Both the position numbers and the translations under genes were made by a program. Positions 1 to 8,310 of a stretch of 50,266 nt of DNA are shown one piece after another (the stretch's first letter is position 1; every line of letters starts with the position of its first letter). Under the pieces are notes generated by a model. The model made no database searches and was not told the origin of the DNA. It saw nothing but the letters and a program-made list of their open reading frames with translations. Origin of the DNA: Clostridia bacterium (GTDB taxonomy: Bacteria > Bacillota > Clostridia > Christensenellales > Borkfalkiaceae); assembly GCA_017399185.1 (NCBI GenBank), contig JAFQEA010000021.1, positions 1 through 50,266 of the forward strand, given 5' to 3'.

Positions 1-267
1 CGCTGATAGGTTTTCAGTTGCTCTCCCAATTGTCTTTTCGGATATATCTATTCCACACAAGCTGTTACAATTTGGTGCAACCTTGATGGCAAGTCGCCCT
101 GTTCCAATTCCTATTTCTAAAACGGATTTGCTTTTATCAAGCTGCATACTCTCGATAAACTTATCTCCGTCCCACTTGTCCATATAATCTCTCAATGGTT
201 TAGGATCGCGAGCAGGGTCATTGTTTTCGTCAATTAGCTTGTTATAATGTTCAATCACTTCTCTCAT
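1..267 (-). CDS. SAM-dependent methyltransferase, N-terminal part (runs off window)
   Basis: Only the first 89 codons are present; the gene continues beyond position 1. The N-terminus (MREVIEHYNKL) is followed by a Rossmann-type SAM-binding motif I, VLEIGIGTGRLA, at about residues 49-60, and an acidic motif II-like stretch, LCGIDIS. This is typical of class I small-molecule or ubiquinone/biotin-type methyltransferases; the substrate cannot be told. Two in-frame ATGs exist (271-273 and 265-267). The AAGGAAG ribosome binding site abuts the first but lies 6 nt before the second, so the second is chosen. A good promoter lies just upstream at 305-333. Confidence 0.8.
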   Translation of the reverse strand, partial: MREVIEHYNKLIDENNDPARDPKPLRDYMDKWDGDKFIESMQLDKSKSVLEIGIGTGRLAIKVAPNCNSLCGIDISEKTIGRATENLSA

Positions 268-304
268 TAGCATCTTCCTTGTACTATTCAAGATTAATGT
301 TCTT

Positions 305-333
305 ATTATATCACAAAAACCACAGAAAATCAA
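305..333 (-). promoter_or_regulatory. Sigma-A-type promoter for the methyltransferase
   Basis: On the minus strand TTGATT (333-328) is followed after exactly 17 nt by a perfect TATAAT (310-305). It overlaps a 10-bp hairpin (317-326 with 334-343) that could also act as a weak minus-strand terminator or an operator. Confidence 0.65.
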
Positions 334-343
334 TCTGTGGTTT

Positions 344-832
344 CTGCTTTTTCTGCCGGTAGGTAATATACTCTCAAAACTGTCCATAAGAGTACTGCCC
401 ATTTGCCTTTCCTTTTTTTGTTTTAGGTCGGAGTGACATAGCACGAGCAAACAGAAAACATAAGGCTACTATTAACCTTTGCTTTACAATCCTTCAGTCT
501 TTGACTTTGTCAAATCCAGCTCCCTTTACACAAGGGAGCCTTTTAAAGCTTACTAAAGACTTTTTGCAAAGCAAAAAGTTTACCGTAATACTTGCGTGAG
601 CGCAATAAATTCTTCACGCCGTGCATATGCACGGACATTCTTCATTATTCATTAAAAAAGCAGTTGGCATTAAGCCACTGCTTTTCACCCAAAAGTCGGC
701 CTATAAGCCGTTTAACAACTTATTTCAATATTCACCCAAGGTTTTTTAATTTAATAAAGACTTTTTGCAAAGCAAAAAGTTTACCACGATTATTCATTAG
801 GCGCAGCCGACTTCATTCTTCATTATTCATTA
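344..832. repeat. Gene-free stretch filled with interspersed repeats
   Basis: No gene is seen. The stretch holds a hairpin GCTCCCTT/AAGGGAGC (519-539) followed by TTTT; two copies of the ACTTTTTGC-GCAAAAAGT palindrome (559-579 and 760-780), each followed by TTTACC; a copy of the CTATAA-loop element (691-716); and short heptamer tracts of the TTCATTC type. The plus-strand ORF across 592-1047 lies over repeats and the antisense of the next gene and is not real. Confidence 0.7.
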
Positions 833-863
833 AAAAAAGCAGGGCGACCAGCCCTGCTTTTTT
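833..863 (-). terminator. Intrinsic terminator after the LRR protein gene
   Basis: A 13-bp perfect stem (AAAAAAGCAGGGC with its complement at 851-863) with a 5-nt loop begins 5 nt after the stop codon of the minus-strand gene and has T-runs on both sides, so it can work in both directions. Confidence 0.85.
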
Positions 864-867
864 AAAT

Positions 868-1656
868 TTAGCCTGCGTAATTATAGCTTATGTTGTAAGA
901 GCCGGCATTACTGTCCCAACTACTTGCTTTATTGATTTCACCCCATTGCGTTTCAGTTCCGCGATAATAGATATTTGCAAGGCTTGTGCAGCTATCGAAG
1001 ACGTAACCGCTAATTTGGGTTACGCTTGTAGGGATAACAACGCTTGAAAGTAAAGTACATTGATAGAAGCACTCCTGATCGATTTCTTGTATGCCGTTAG
1101 GGATAATAACGTTGGTTAGTTTTTCGCATTTAAAAAACACTCTTGAGCCAAGGCTTGTCAAGCTGTTAGAAAGCGTAACGCTTTCAAGGCTTATGCATTC
1201 TTCAAAAATAGAGTTTCCCATTGTGGTAACGCTGTTTGGTATAACAATAGATTTAAGCGATTGACAACGATAGAAGGCGCCGTACTTAATGGTTTCAACG
1301 CTATCGGGGATTTCAATGCTTACAAGGTCACAGCAACCATAGAAGGCTTCTCTACCGATTTCTTTAACAGGTAAGCCGTAATAGGTTTCAGGAATAATCG
1401 CGCTCGTTAGGTAGTCGGAAGTAGTGTCTGTAACGATATAGTATTCGCCGTCGGAAGAAAGCTCTAGTATAAGCCCTTTACCTGGGGTAACTTGGTCTGA
1501 ACCGCCTGGGCTTGATTGCCCACCAGGGTTTCCACCGTTATCAGGTTTACATTTTGGTATAAAGATAATCAGTAAAACGATAAGTAAAATTGCCAATACT
1601 GCCGACGCAATTATGATTAACTGCTTGGTTGTTAGTTTTTTGTTGTTTTCGTCCAT
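868..1656 (-). CDS. BspA-like leucine-rich repeat (LRR_5) membrane-anchored protein
   Basis: 262 aa. Residues 1-12 are charged, residues 13-34 form one strongly hydrophobic helix, and a Gly/Ser/Pro linker (about 38-60) follows, so this is an N-terminally anchored extracellular protein. From about residue 90 it carries tandem LRR_5 (Treponema pallidum/BspA type) units with the pattern IGxxAFxxCxxLxSIxIPxSVxxI, at least five in a row, and ends with the usual cap IYYRGTETQWGEI. Family members occur on gut and oral bacteria and in some cases bind host matrix or mediate adhesion; the ligand here is unknown. AGGGGGA lies 5 nt before the ATG, and a TTGACA/TATAAA promoter lies upstream. It is a single-gene unit with its own terminator. 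Confidence 0.85.
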   Translation of the reverse strand: MDENNKKLTTKQLIIIASAVLAILLIVLLIIFIPKCKPDNGGNPGGQSSPGGSDQVTPGKGLILELSSDGEYYIVTDTTSDYLTSAIIPETYYGLPVKEIGREAFYGCCDLVSIEIPDSVETIKYGAFYRCQSLKSIVIPNSVTTMGNSIFEECISLESVTLSNSLTSLGSRVFFKCEKLTNVIIPNGIQEIDQECFYQCTLLSSVVIPTSVTQISGYVFDSCTSLANIYYRGTETQWGEINKASSWDSNAGSYNISYNYAG

Positions 1657-1689
1657 AATATCCCCCTTGTAAAATATAGGTTTACATAT

Positions 1690-1718
1690 TTTATAGCACT
1701 ACGTAACCAAATTGTCAA
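1690..1718 (-). promoter_or_regulatory. Sigma-A-type promoter of the LRR protein
   Basis: Minus strand: TTGACA (1718-1713), a 17-nt spacer, then TATAAA (1695-1690), about 35 nt upstream of the start codon. Confidence 0.75.
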
Positions 1719-1740
1719 TACGTTATTAAAAATTTGATAT

Positions 1741-1860
1741 ATTTTCTTCTAAATTTACTAAAGACTTTTTGCCAAAGGCAAAAAGTTTACCACAATTCTT
1801 CATTCTTCATTCTTCATTCTTAATTCTTAATTCTTCATTAAGATAGTCCACCTGTGGGGC
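1741..1860. repeat. Palindrome plus heptamer microsatellite tract
   Basis: Contains a copy of the ACTTTTTGCC-aaa-GGCAAAAAGT palindrome (1764-1786) followed by TTTACCACAATTC and a run of imperfect 7-nt units (TTCATTC / TTAATTC) to about 1840. Here the GCC/GGC tip is one base pair longer than in other copies. Confidence 0.75.
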
Positions 1861-1910
1861 CGTATTTTATCAATTTATCATTAAATCTTCACCGTGAGTA
1901 AATTTTAGCG

Positions 1911-1939
1911 TTGATTTTTGCGGCTCGTTATGATAAAAT
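1911..1939 (+). promoter_or_regulatory. Promoter of the GH43 lipoprotein
   Basis: TTGATT (1911-1916), a 17-nt spacer, TAAAAT (1934-1939). Transcription would start near 1946, which rules out the upstream in-frame TTG (1918) and ATG (1930) as start codons. Confidence 0.6.
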
Positions 1940-1968
1940 ATAAAAAACGGAAAAAGGCGGTGATGGGA

Positions 1969-3027
1969 ATGATAAAAAAGATTGTTTTGTGCTTGATAAC
2001 TATTTTATTATCATTTTCAATTATGGCGTGCAACGGCTCGGATAGGCGTGGCGTAAAATACAACAAAAAGCCTTTCACAAACCCTATAGCGCCCCAATCT
2101 GTTGCCGACCCGTTTATTATTTACGATAACCAAACCCAATATTATTACGGACTTTACACCGAAGGCGTACACCTTAAAATTTACAGACACCGCCACGTAG
2201 CGGAGCTTTTTACAAATGGCGAAGGCAAAACCATTTTTGTGCCAGACGGAACGCACGGCATTTGGGGTGATATCTGGGCACCGGATATGCACCAGGGAAG
2301 TGACGGCTGCTGGTACGTTTACGCAAGCGGCCGTATCACCAAGGAGCCCGGTGAAAAGCGGATATTCGGGCTTAAATCTTTAACGGGCGATCCGTTCGGT
2401 GATTGGGAATTTATCGGCATACCCGCACCAGACGTTTACAGTATTGACCCAACCGTGTTTGTCACCGATTTGGGGGATACGTATATGTGTTATTCGCGCG
2501 TTGACCCTGTTTACGGGCAGGTTTTGGACATAACCAAAATGATTAATCCAAGCCGTTGCGGAGTATCTTATACCATTGCCCGCGCCGAGCTTGACTGGGA
2601 AGCCGTTGCCCCCCACACGGGTAGTAACGCAATTTTAGAAGGCGGTTTTTTTGTTGAAAACAAGGGTAGGCTTTTTTTGATTTACTCGGCAAACGGTTGC
2701 TTTTCAAAATATTATGCCTTGGGTGTGCTTGAGTATACAGGCGGCGATCCTTGTTTAGCACAAAGCTGGAAAAAGCACCCCGAGCCGCTTTTAACCTTTG
2801 GTAACGGAGTTTACGGGCCGGGGCACGCGTCATTTTTCCGTTCACCCGACGGCGCCGAGCTTTGGTGCGCTTACCACGGTATGGATAATGAAAACAGCGA
2901 TATGTCGCCCGATTACAGATACTGCCATTTACAGCGGGTTAAGTTTGATAAAAACGGTTATCCCGTTATGGGTGAGCCTATCGGTGACGATAGGTTAATC
3001 ACACCGCCGTCAGGCGAGAAAGAATAA
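1969..3027 (+). CDS. Glycoside hydrolase family 43 lipoprotein (arabinan/xylan-type)
   Basis: 352 aa from the chosen ATG. A short basic start and hydrophobic helix end in the lipobox IMAC (Cys21), so it is a surface lipoprotein. The five-bladed beta-propeller signatures of GH43 are present: ADPF (Asp47, candidate general base), IWAPDMH (102-108), SIDPTVF (Asp160, pKa modulator position), EGGFFV (Glu224, candidate general acid) and GPGHASF (His286). Family members are alpha-L-arabinofuranosidases, endo-arabinanases or beta-xylosidases acting by inversion; the exact substrate cannot be read from sequence. ATG 1969 lies 8 nt after AAGGCGG; ATG 1963 is the alternative. It stands alone, with no transporter or other CAZyme beside it. 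Confidence 0.85.
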   Translation: MIKKIVLCLITILLSFSIMACNGSDRRGVKYNKKPFTNPIAPQSVADPFIIYDNQTQYYYGLYTEGVHLKIYRHRHVAELFTNGEGKTIFVPDGTHGIWGDIWAPDMHQGSDGCWYVYASGRITKEPGEKRIFGLKSLTGDPFGDWEFIGIPAPDVYSIDPTVFVTDLGDTYMCYSRVDPVYGQVLDITKMINPSRCGVSYTIARAELDWEAVAPHTGSNAILEGGFFVENKGRLFLIYSANGCFSKYYALGVLEYTGGDPCLAQSWKKHPEPLLTFGNGVYGPGHASFFRSPDGAELWCAYHGMDNENSDMSPDYRYCHLQRVKFDKNGYPVMGEPIGDDRLITPPSGEKE

Positions 3028-3500
3028 CGATAACCGACCTATAGGCGGATTTTTGGTTTAATGAATAGTGAATAATGAAGTCGCGCGGGATATTTCCCGC
3101 GCTAATGAATAATTAAGGTCAGTTGCCCGCTTGCGTTCTGCAAGCGGGCAAGCTTAACAAGCTTTCAAGTTATTTAGGGGATCCTGACGCCCTGCTGTGC
3201 AGGGCTCAGGATGCAATAACAAACAAAAATGCTTGCGGGCAAGCTTAACAAACTTTCAAGTTATTTAGGGGATCCTGACGCCATTGCCACTTTGTGGCAA
3301 GGCTTTTTATGGACTAACAAATAGTTTAGGGGGTCCTGACGCCCTGCTGTGCAGGGCTCAGGATGACAACGTTTTTGAATAAGCTTTGAAGGGAGCCTTT
3401 TTAAAATTTAATAAAGACTTTTTGCCAAAGCAAAAAGTTTACCATAACACTTGCGCAAGCGCAAGACATTCTTCATTCTTCATTCTTAATTCTTAATTTT
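3028..3500. repeat. Dense cluster of interspersed hairpin elements
   Basis: No gene. From left: a CTATAG-loop element just after the GH43 stop (3030-3056); a CGCGGGA hairpin tract; a perfect 10-bp hairpin GCCCGCTTGC/GCAAGCGGGC (3125-3149); three copies of the TCCTGA...TCAGGA element (3182-3211, 3273-3303 lacking its right end, 3334-3363); a 48-bp direct repeat with one mismatch (3144-3191 and 3235-3282); a palindrome copy (3417-3438); and a heptamer tract to 3500. Confidence 0.8.
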
Positions 3501-3606
3501 TCAATTATTTTCCGTTCGTTTGTCAAAGCTCGGTATAATTGTCATACAATAAAACAAAATAAGTATTAAAATTTTTAAAAAAAGCGAAAAATCGGCTTAA
3601 AAACAG

Positions 3607-3635
3607 TTTACAAATCCAAATAATATTAATATAAT
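3607..3635 (+). promoter_or_regulatory. Promoter of the zinc-ribbon/acidic-tail gene
   Basis: TTTACA (3607-3612), 17-nt spacer, perfect TATAAT (3630-3635). It is followed by a 51-nt leader with AAGGAG before the ATG. Confidence 0.7.
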
Positions 3636-3686
3636 ATTGGCACTTGTAACAGCAAGCGATTTTTTAACTTCCAAGGAGTTTATTTT

Positions 3687-4214
3687 ATGGCAAAATACAA
3701 ATTATGCCCAAGGTGCGAGCTTAACTATATACTTGACGAAGAAGATTACTGCGGCGTATGTAAGGCTGAACTTAAAATCGGCCCACAGCTTATGTTCGCG
3801 GTTGACGACGAGGACGAAGGCAACGAAAAGCTTTGCCCAATCTGCCGCCGTAACTATATTTCCATAAACGAAGACATGTGCGAAAGCTGTCACGATAAGC
3901 CTATGTACGAAGAAGAAAAGGAAGAGCTTGATATGGACAAGGACGACGGCTGGAAGAAGTTCCTTGACGACGATGAAAAGGAAGACATGATAAAGAGCGA
4001 GGATGGGGAAGAGATTATTACGCTTACCCAGCTTGAGCAGGAAGAAGCCGCACAGATGTTCAGTGACGACGAGGAAGACGATTATCTTGATTCTGACGAC
4101 AGAATTGACGATGACGACGACTTTGAGTACTATCCTATCGACGAGCGCGACTTTGAAGACGACGACGAAGACGAAGATGACGAAGACGACGATGACGACG
4201 ACTTTGATATCTAA
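3687..4214 (+). CDS. Double zinc-ribbon protein with hyperacidic C-terminal tail
   Basis: 175 aa, not a family I can name. Two Cys4 knuckles stand at the N-terminus: C7/C10 with C22/C25 and C50/C53 with C65/C68, each of the pattern CPxCxxxYI...C-x2-C. The middle is mixed charged, with a short GWKKFLDDDEKED helix, and the last roughly 50 residues are almost all Asp/Glu. There is no signal peptide or membrane helix, so it is cytosolic. It has its own promoter and terminator and sits immediately upstream of the ribosomal supercluster. Such tails occur in nucleic-acid mimics and in chaperones of basic proteins; a role with ribosomal proteins or RNA polymerase is only inference. The ATG lies 8 nt after AAGGAG. 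Confidence 0.75.
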   Translation: MAKYKLCPRCELNYILDEEDYCGVCKAELKIGPQLMFAVDDEDEGNEKLCPICRRNYISINEDMCESCHDKPMYEEEKEELDMDKDDGWKKFLDDDEKEDMIKSEDGEEIITLTQLEQEEAAQMFSDDEEDDYLDSDDRIDDDDDFEYYPIDERDFEDDDEDEDDEDDDDDDFDI

Positions 4215-4227
4215 AAACCATAAATTT

Positions 4228-4258
4228 AAGCGTGTGCAAAACGGCACACGCTTTTTTG
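4228..4258 (+). terminator. Intrinsic terminator after the acidic-tail gene
   Basis: A 10-bp stem AAGCGTGTGC/GCACACGCTT (4228-4237 with 4244-4253), 6-nt loop, followed by a T-run. Confidence 0.9.
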
Positions 4259-4508
4259 TTTTTAAAAAAGCAAGGTGCTTTAACGCCCCAAATACCCTTG
4301 TAAAAAGTGAATAAAACAGGTCTTAAGCTTTATACATTTATACAAAAGAGAAGGACAAAACGGATAAAGCGCGTATACACACCCAAACCCCGCGCGACGT
4401 TATTATATAATATATATATAAAAGCGGGGCTGAAAACCACAATATTTAGTGTATGCAAAAAATAGTTTACACAATAGCCACTTTTTTTAAAAAAGGGCAA
4501 AAAAAAGG
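4259..4508. other. AT-rich spacer before the ribosomal promoter
   Basis: No gene is seen in these 250 nt. An extremely AT-rich core (about 4400-4425, alternating TA) lies 90-110 bp upstream of the S10 promoter and could serve as an UP-like or bent-DNA element; this is inference from composition only. Confidence 0.4.
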
Positions 4509-4537
4509 TTGACAATAATTTTGGGATATTGTATTAT
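4509..4537 (+). promoter_or_regulatory. Main promoter of the S10-spc-alpha supercluster
   Basis: Perfect TTGACA (4509-4514), exact 17-nt spacer and TATTAT (4532-4537). It heads a leader of about 320 nt before rpsJ. Confidence 0.85.
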
Positions 4538-4544
4538 TATCACG

Positions 4545-4867
4545 CTGTGTAATAGAAATTGGGTTGAGGCGGAAAGTTACTTTAAACTTTTCAAGCTAAA
4601 TCGTAGCTTAAAAAGAAGATAATTTTCGCTGACAAGTGTGAGGGTTAAACTCTCGCGACTAACCGTGCCCAAGTATTAGGTCATCTGCTTATAAACACAC
4701 GGCGCAGATGATTTTTTAATGCTCACAGGTGCGATACACACGGCAAAGTTGTCAAAACACAAAAATCTTCCTTCTCGCACGGCGGGAAAAGGGGATAAAC
4801 CTGGGTCAAAAGTCCTAAAATCCCAGTTGACAGCTTAAAAAATGTTAGTATAAAAGGAGTTAAGAAA
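4545..4867 (+). promoter_or_regulatory. Structured 5' leader of the S10 operon
   Basis: The leader has several hairpins: AAGCTA/TAGCTT (4593-4609), GGTTA/TAACC (4643-4664), a terminator-like stem (4681-4717), GTGCGA pairing with TCGCAC (4729-4734 with 4775-4780), and CTGGG/CCCAG (about 4801-4826). The short motif CACGGC occurs three times, at about 4698, 4738 and 4778. Ribosomal operons in Bacillota are often autoregulated by an r-protein binding such a leader. I cannot assign this one to a described leader class. Confidence 0.6.
4681..4717 (+). terminator. Candidate transcription attenuator in the S10 leader
   Basis: TCATCTGC (4681-4688) pairs perfectly with GCAGATGA (4704-4711) across a 15-nt loop, directly followed by six T. 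It lies about 140 nt after the promoter and 150 nt before rpsJ, so it would stop transcription before the operon unless it is prevented from folding. Confidence 0.65.
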
Positions 4868-5167
4868 ATGGCAGGACAAAAAATCAGAATCAAATTATCA
4901 GCTTACGACCACAACATGGTTGACCAAGCAACGGCACGCATTGTTGAAACAATGAAGAAAGCAGGCGCTAAAATCAGCGGTCCTATTCCACTTCCAACCG
5001 AAAAGGAAATCGTTACAATTTTACGCTCACCACACAAGTATAAAGACAGTCGTGAACAATTCGAATTAAGAACGCACAAACGTCTTATCGACATCTACTC
5101 AACAAACGCAAAGATTTTGGACAGCATCCATCTTCCAGCAGGTGTTGACGTTAAAATTAAGTTATAA
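4868..5167 (+). CDS. rpsJ: 30S ribosomal protein S10
   Basis: 99 aa, usual length. The protein begins [19 protein letters not shown] and contains the conserved [10 protein letters not shown] loop and the [13 protein letters not shown] segment of S10, which sits in the 30S head; in other bacteria S10 is also the NusE antitermination factor. It is the first gene of the supercluster. AAAGGAG lies 8 nt before the ATG. Confidence 0.98.
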   Translation: MAGQKIRIKLSAYDHNMVDQATARIVETMKKAGAKISGPIPLPTEKEIVTILRSPHKYKDSREQFELRTHKRLIDIYSTNAKILDSIHLPAGVDVKIKL

Positions 5168-5201
5168 TTATTTGTAAAATATACGGAGGTGAACTTTATC
5201 A

Positions 5202-5831
5202 ATGAATAAAGCAATCATAGGTAGAAAGTTAGGTATGACCCAAATCTTCACTCCAGACGGAAAGGTTATTCCGGTAACCGTAATCGAAGCAGGTCCATGC
5301 CCAGTAGTTCAAGTTAAGACAGTTGAACGCGACGGTTATTCAGCTGTTAAGCTCGGTTTCAAGAAAGTAGCCGCTAAAGAATTGAACAAACCACAGTTAG
5401 GTCAATTCAAAAACGGCGTTGAACCACACAAATATCTTAAAGAATTCCGTTTAGAAAATGCTGAAAGCTATAGCGTTGGCGACGTTATCGCTTGCGACAC
5501 GTTCGTAGCAGGTGAACACGTTGACGTTATCGGTACGACAAAAGGTCACGGTTTCACAGGCGTTATCAAGAGATGGAACCAACACAGATTAAAAGAAACG
5601 CACGGTGTAGGCCCTGTTCACAGAGAAGTAGGTTCTATGGGTTCAATTTCTGACCCATCAAGAGTTTTCAAGAACAAACACCTTGCTGGTCAATACGGTC
5701 ACGAACAAGTTACAATCTTAAACTTAGAAGTAGTTAAGGTTGATGCACAAAGAAACGCTATTTTGGTTAAGGGCGCAGTTCCAGGTCCAAAGGGCGGTAT
5801 CGTTTCAGTAAGAAACAGCGTTAAAGCTTAA
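5202..5831 (+). CDS. rplC: 50S ribosomal protein L3
   Basis: 209 aa, typical. The start [16 protein letters not shown] and the internal [13 protein letters not shown] and [16 protein letters not shown] stretches are L3 signatures; the long loop reaches towards the peptidyl transferase centre and L3 is an early assembly protein. It follows rpsJ by 34 nt with GGAGGTG before the ATG. Confidence 0.98.
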   Translation: MNKAIIGRKLGMTQIFTPDGKVIPVTVIEAGPCPVVQVKTVERDGYSAVKLGFKKVAAKELNKPQLGQFKNGVEPHKYLKEFRLENAESYSVGDVIACDTFVAGEHVDVIGTTKGHGFTGVIKRWNQHRLKETHGVGPVHREVGSMGSISDPSRVFKNKHLAGQYGHEQVTILNLEVVKVDAQRNAILVKGAVPGPKGGIVSVRNSVKA

Positions 5832-5845
5832 GGAGGAAACCCACA

Positions 5846-6472
5846 ATGCTAAATACAAAGTTATACAATATGAAAGCAGAAGAGTTGGGCGTTATAGAGC
5901 TTAACGAAGACCTATTCACTATTGAATACAACCAACCACTTATCCACCAAGCAGTTGTAACAAGACTTGCTAACGAACGCCAAGGCACAAAGAGTGCTTT
6001 AACAAGAACGGAAGTTCGCGGCGGTGGTAAGAAGCCTTTCCGTCAAAAAGGTACAGGTAACGCTCGTCAAGGCTCAACAAGAGCTCCACAATGGATTAAG
6101 GGCGGCGTAGTATTCGCACCAAAGTCAAGAGACTTCAGAAAGAAAATGAACATCTGTGCAAAGAGAATCGCTATGTTCTCTGCACTTTCAAGAAAACTTG
6201 CCGATAACGAATTTTATGTAATCGACAACGTTGCAGTAAGTGAAGGCAAAACAAAAGAAATGGTAGCATTCCTTAACTCTTTTGGTTTTGAAAAGACAGT
6301 TCTTGTTGTTATGTGCAACAATGACGAAAAGGTTATCAGGGCAGCACGCAACCTTCAAAACGTTACGACGCTTCCTGTTGAACAACTCAACACTTACGAC
6401 ATCGTTAGAAACAGCGTAATCGTTCTTGCTCAAGGTTCTGTTGAAAAATTACAGGAGGTTTACGGAGAATAA
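5846..6472 (+). CDS. rplD: 50S ribosomal protein L4
   Basis: 208 aa. The exit-tunnel loop is recognisable from [20 protein letters not shown] at about residues 64-83. In enterobacteria L4 represses its own operon by binding the S10 leader; whether it acts on this leader is unknown. It lies 14 nt after rplC, and its stop codon overlaps the rplW start by one base. Confidence 0.97.
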   Translation: MLNTKLYNMKAEELGVIELNEDLFTIEYNQPLIHQAVVTRLANERQGTKSALTRTEVRGGGKKPFRQKGTGNARQGSTRAPQWIKGGVVFAPKSRDFRKKMNICAKRIAMFSALSRKLADNEFYVIDNVAVSEGKTKEMVAFLNSFGFEKTVLVVMCNNDEKVIRAARNLQNVTTLPVEQLNTYDIVRNSVIVLAQGSVEKLQEVYGE

Positions 6473-6762
6473 TGGAAGCACGTGATATTATCATTAAACC
6501 TGTTCTTACAGAAAAGACTTACGCGTCTATCGAAGATAAGAGATATACGTTCGTAGTTGCGAAGAAGGCAAACAAAACTGAAATCAAGTTTGCTGTTGAA
6601 GAAATCTTCAACGTAAAGGTTGAAAAAGTAAACACACTTAACTGCCGTGGTAAACTTAAGAGAATGGGCAGAAACGAAGGTTACACACCTGCATACAAGA
6701 AAGCAGTTGTTAAACTTACAGCAGACAGCAAGGACATTGAGTTCTTTAAGTCACTCTCTTAA
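6472..6762 (+). CDS. rplW: 50S ribosomal protein L23
   Basis: 96 aa, typical. The start [15 protein letters not shown] and the segment [16 protein letters not shown] match L23, which lies at the tunnel exit and docks trigger factor and SRP. It is translationally coupled to rplD through a TAATG overlap. Confidence 0.97.
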   Translation: MEARDIIIKPVLTEKTYASIEDKRYTFVVAKKANKTEIKFAVEEIFNVKVEKVNTLNCRGKLKRMGRNEGYTPAYKKAVVKLTADSKDIEFFKSLS

Positions 6763-6780
6763 TAGTGGAGGATATAAACA

Positions 6781-7608
6781 ATGGGTATTAAAAGATATAA
6801 ACCTACATCATCAGCCCGTCGTTTCATGTCGGTAAGCACATTTGAAGAAATTACGACAACCAAGCCTGAAAGATCTTTACTTGAAGATCAACGTCATACA
6901 GGCGGTAGAAACGCACAAGGTAAAATTACAGTTCGTCATCACGGTGGCGGTAACAGAAGAAAATATCGTATCATTGACTTCAAGAGAAACAAAGACGGTA
7001 TCGAAGCTGTTGTTAAGACTATCGAATACGATCCAAACAGAAGCGCTAACATCGCACTCGTTTGCTATGCGGACGGTGAAAAGAGATACATCCTTGCACC
7101 ATACGGCTTAAAGGTTGGCGATAAGTTAACAAGCGGTACAGGCGCTGACATCAAAGTTGGTAACGCATTAAGACTTGCTGACATCCCAGTTGGTACAATG
7201 ATTCACAATATCGAGCTTCAACCAGGTAAAGGCGGTCAAATCGCACGTTCTGCCGGTATGTCAGCTCAACTCATGGCTAAAGACGGCAAGCTTGCAACCG
7301 TTAAAATGCCAAGCGGCGAAATGAGATATATCCCATTAAACTGCAAAGCAACAATCGGTCAAGTTGGTAACCTTGACCACGAAATCATCCGTATCGGTAA
7401 AGCTGGTAAGGTTCGTCACATGGGTATCCGCCCAACCGTACGTGGTTCTGTTATGAACCCATGCGACCACCCACACGGTGGTGGTGAAGGTCGTTCACCA
7501 ATCGGTCGTCCAGGTCCTGTTACTCCTTGGGGTAAGCCAGCACTTGGTTACAAGACAAGAAAGAAAAAGAATAAAACAGACAAGTTTATTCTAAAACGTA
7601 TTAATTAA
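6781..7608 (+). CDS. rplB: 50S ribosomal protein L2
   Basis: 275 aa, typical. It carries the conserved [20 protein letters not shown] stretch and the C-terminal [19 protein letters not shown] segment with the His important for peptidyl transfer. It binds domain IV of 23S rRNA. The spacer after rplW is 18 nt and the ATG follows GTGGAGG. Confidence 0.98.
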   Translation: MGIKRYKPTSSARRFMSVSTFEEITTTKPERSLLEDQRHTGGRNAQGKITVRHHGGGNRRKYRIIDFKRNKDGIEAVVKTIEYDPNRSANIALVCYADGEKRYILAPYGLKVGDKLTSGTGADIKVGNALRLADIPVGTMIHNIELQPGKGGQIARSAGMSAQLMAKDGKLATVKMPSGEMRYIPLNCKATIGQVGNLDHEIIRIGKAGKVRHMGIRPTVRGSVMNPCDHPHGGGEGRSPIGRPGPVTPWGKPALGYKTRKKKNKTDKFILKRIN

Positions 7609-7619
7609 GGAGACCAAAT

Positions 7620-7898
7620 ATGAGTAGAAGTGTAAAGAAAGGGCCATATGTGCAAGAAAAGTTACTTGCAAGAATCGAGGCTTTAAACGCAGAAAACAAA
7701 AAGACCGTACTTAAAACTTGGTCAAGGTCTTCCACAATTTTCCCACAAATGGTTGGTCATACAATCGCTGTTTATGACGGTAGAAAGCACGTTCCTGTAT
7801 ACGTTACAGAAGACATGGTTGGCTGCAAGTTAGGTGAATTTGCCCCAACAAGAACTTTCAAAGGTCACGCAGGTTCAAAAACCACAGGTGGCAAGTAA
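7620..7898 (+). CDS. rpsS: 30S ribosomal protein S19
   Basis: 92 aa. [11 protein letters not shown] at the N-terminus and [20 protein letters not shown] in the middle are diagnostic; S19 lies in the 30S head next to S13. AAGGAG is 8 nt before the ATG. Confidence 0.97.
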   Translation: MSRSVKKGPYVQEKLLARIEALNAENKKTVLKTWSRSSTIFPQMVGHTIAVYDGRKHVPVYVTEDMVGCKLGEFAPTRTFKGHAGSKTTGGK

Positions 7899-7911
7899 GG
7901 AGTAAAAGATT

Positions 7912-8298
7912 ATGGCTAGAAATACCAAGTTAAAAGCTGCAAGAATTGCAGAAACAAAAGATAGAAGACCAAGGGCTTGTGCTAGATACATTCGTATCTC
8001 TCCATACAAGGTAAGAGTTGTTCTTGACCTTGTTAGAGGTAAGAAGGTAAACGAAGCAGTAGCTATTCTTGAAAACTGTTCTAAAGCAGGCGCTGAACCA
8101 ATTAAGAAAGTTATCTTATCAGCTGCTGCAAACGCTGAGCATAATCTTCAAATGAACGTTAACGACCTTTACGTAGCAGAATGCTATGCAGACATGGGTC
8201 CAACGCTCAAGAGAATGCAACCAATGGCACACGGTAGAGGTTTTAGAATTTTAAAACGTACCAGCCACATCACAGCTGTTTTAGACGTTCAGGCGTAA
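7912..8298 (+). CDS. rplV: 50S ribosomal protein L22
   Basis: 128 aa, slightly longer than the usual 110-115 because of an N-terminal extension of about 20 basic residues ahead of the conserved ARYIRISPYKVRVVLDLVRG. The tunnel hairpin TLKRMQPMAHGRGFRI is intact at about residues 100-115. Confidence 0.97.
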   Translation: MARNTKLKAARIAETKDRRPRACARYIRISPYKVRVVLDLVRGKKVNEAVAILENCSKAGAEPIKKVILSAAANAEHNLQMNVNDLYVAECYADMGPTLKRMQPMAHGRGFRILKRTSHITAVLDVQA

Positions 8299-8310
8299 TT
8301 AGGAGGAATT

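Noticed and set aside
592-1047. 151-aa plus-strand frame
   Set aside because: It spans repeat palindromes, the terminator and the antisense of the LRR gene; no start signals.
3702-4247. 181-aa hydrophobic minus-strand frame
   Set aside because: The Val/Phe/Ile-rich product is the antisense of the Asp/Glu codons of the acidic-tail gene (GAC/GAA become GTC/TTC); its start lies in the terminator.
4827-4854. Possible internal promoter before rpsJ (TTGACA, 16-nt spacer, TATAAA)
   Set aside because: Its -10 box overlaps the ribosome binding site of rpsJ, so a transcript would start at or inside the start codon region; probably chance. It is worth noting only if 5' ends map there.
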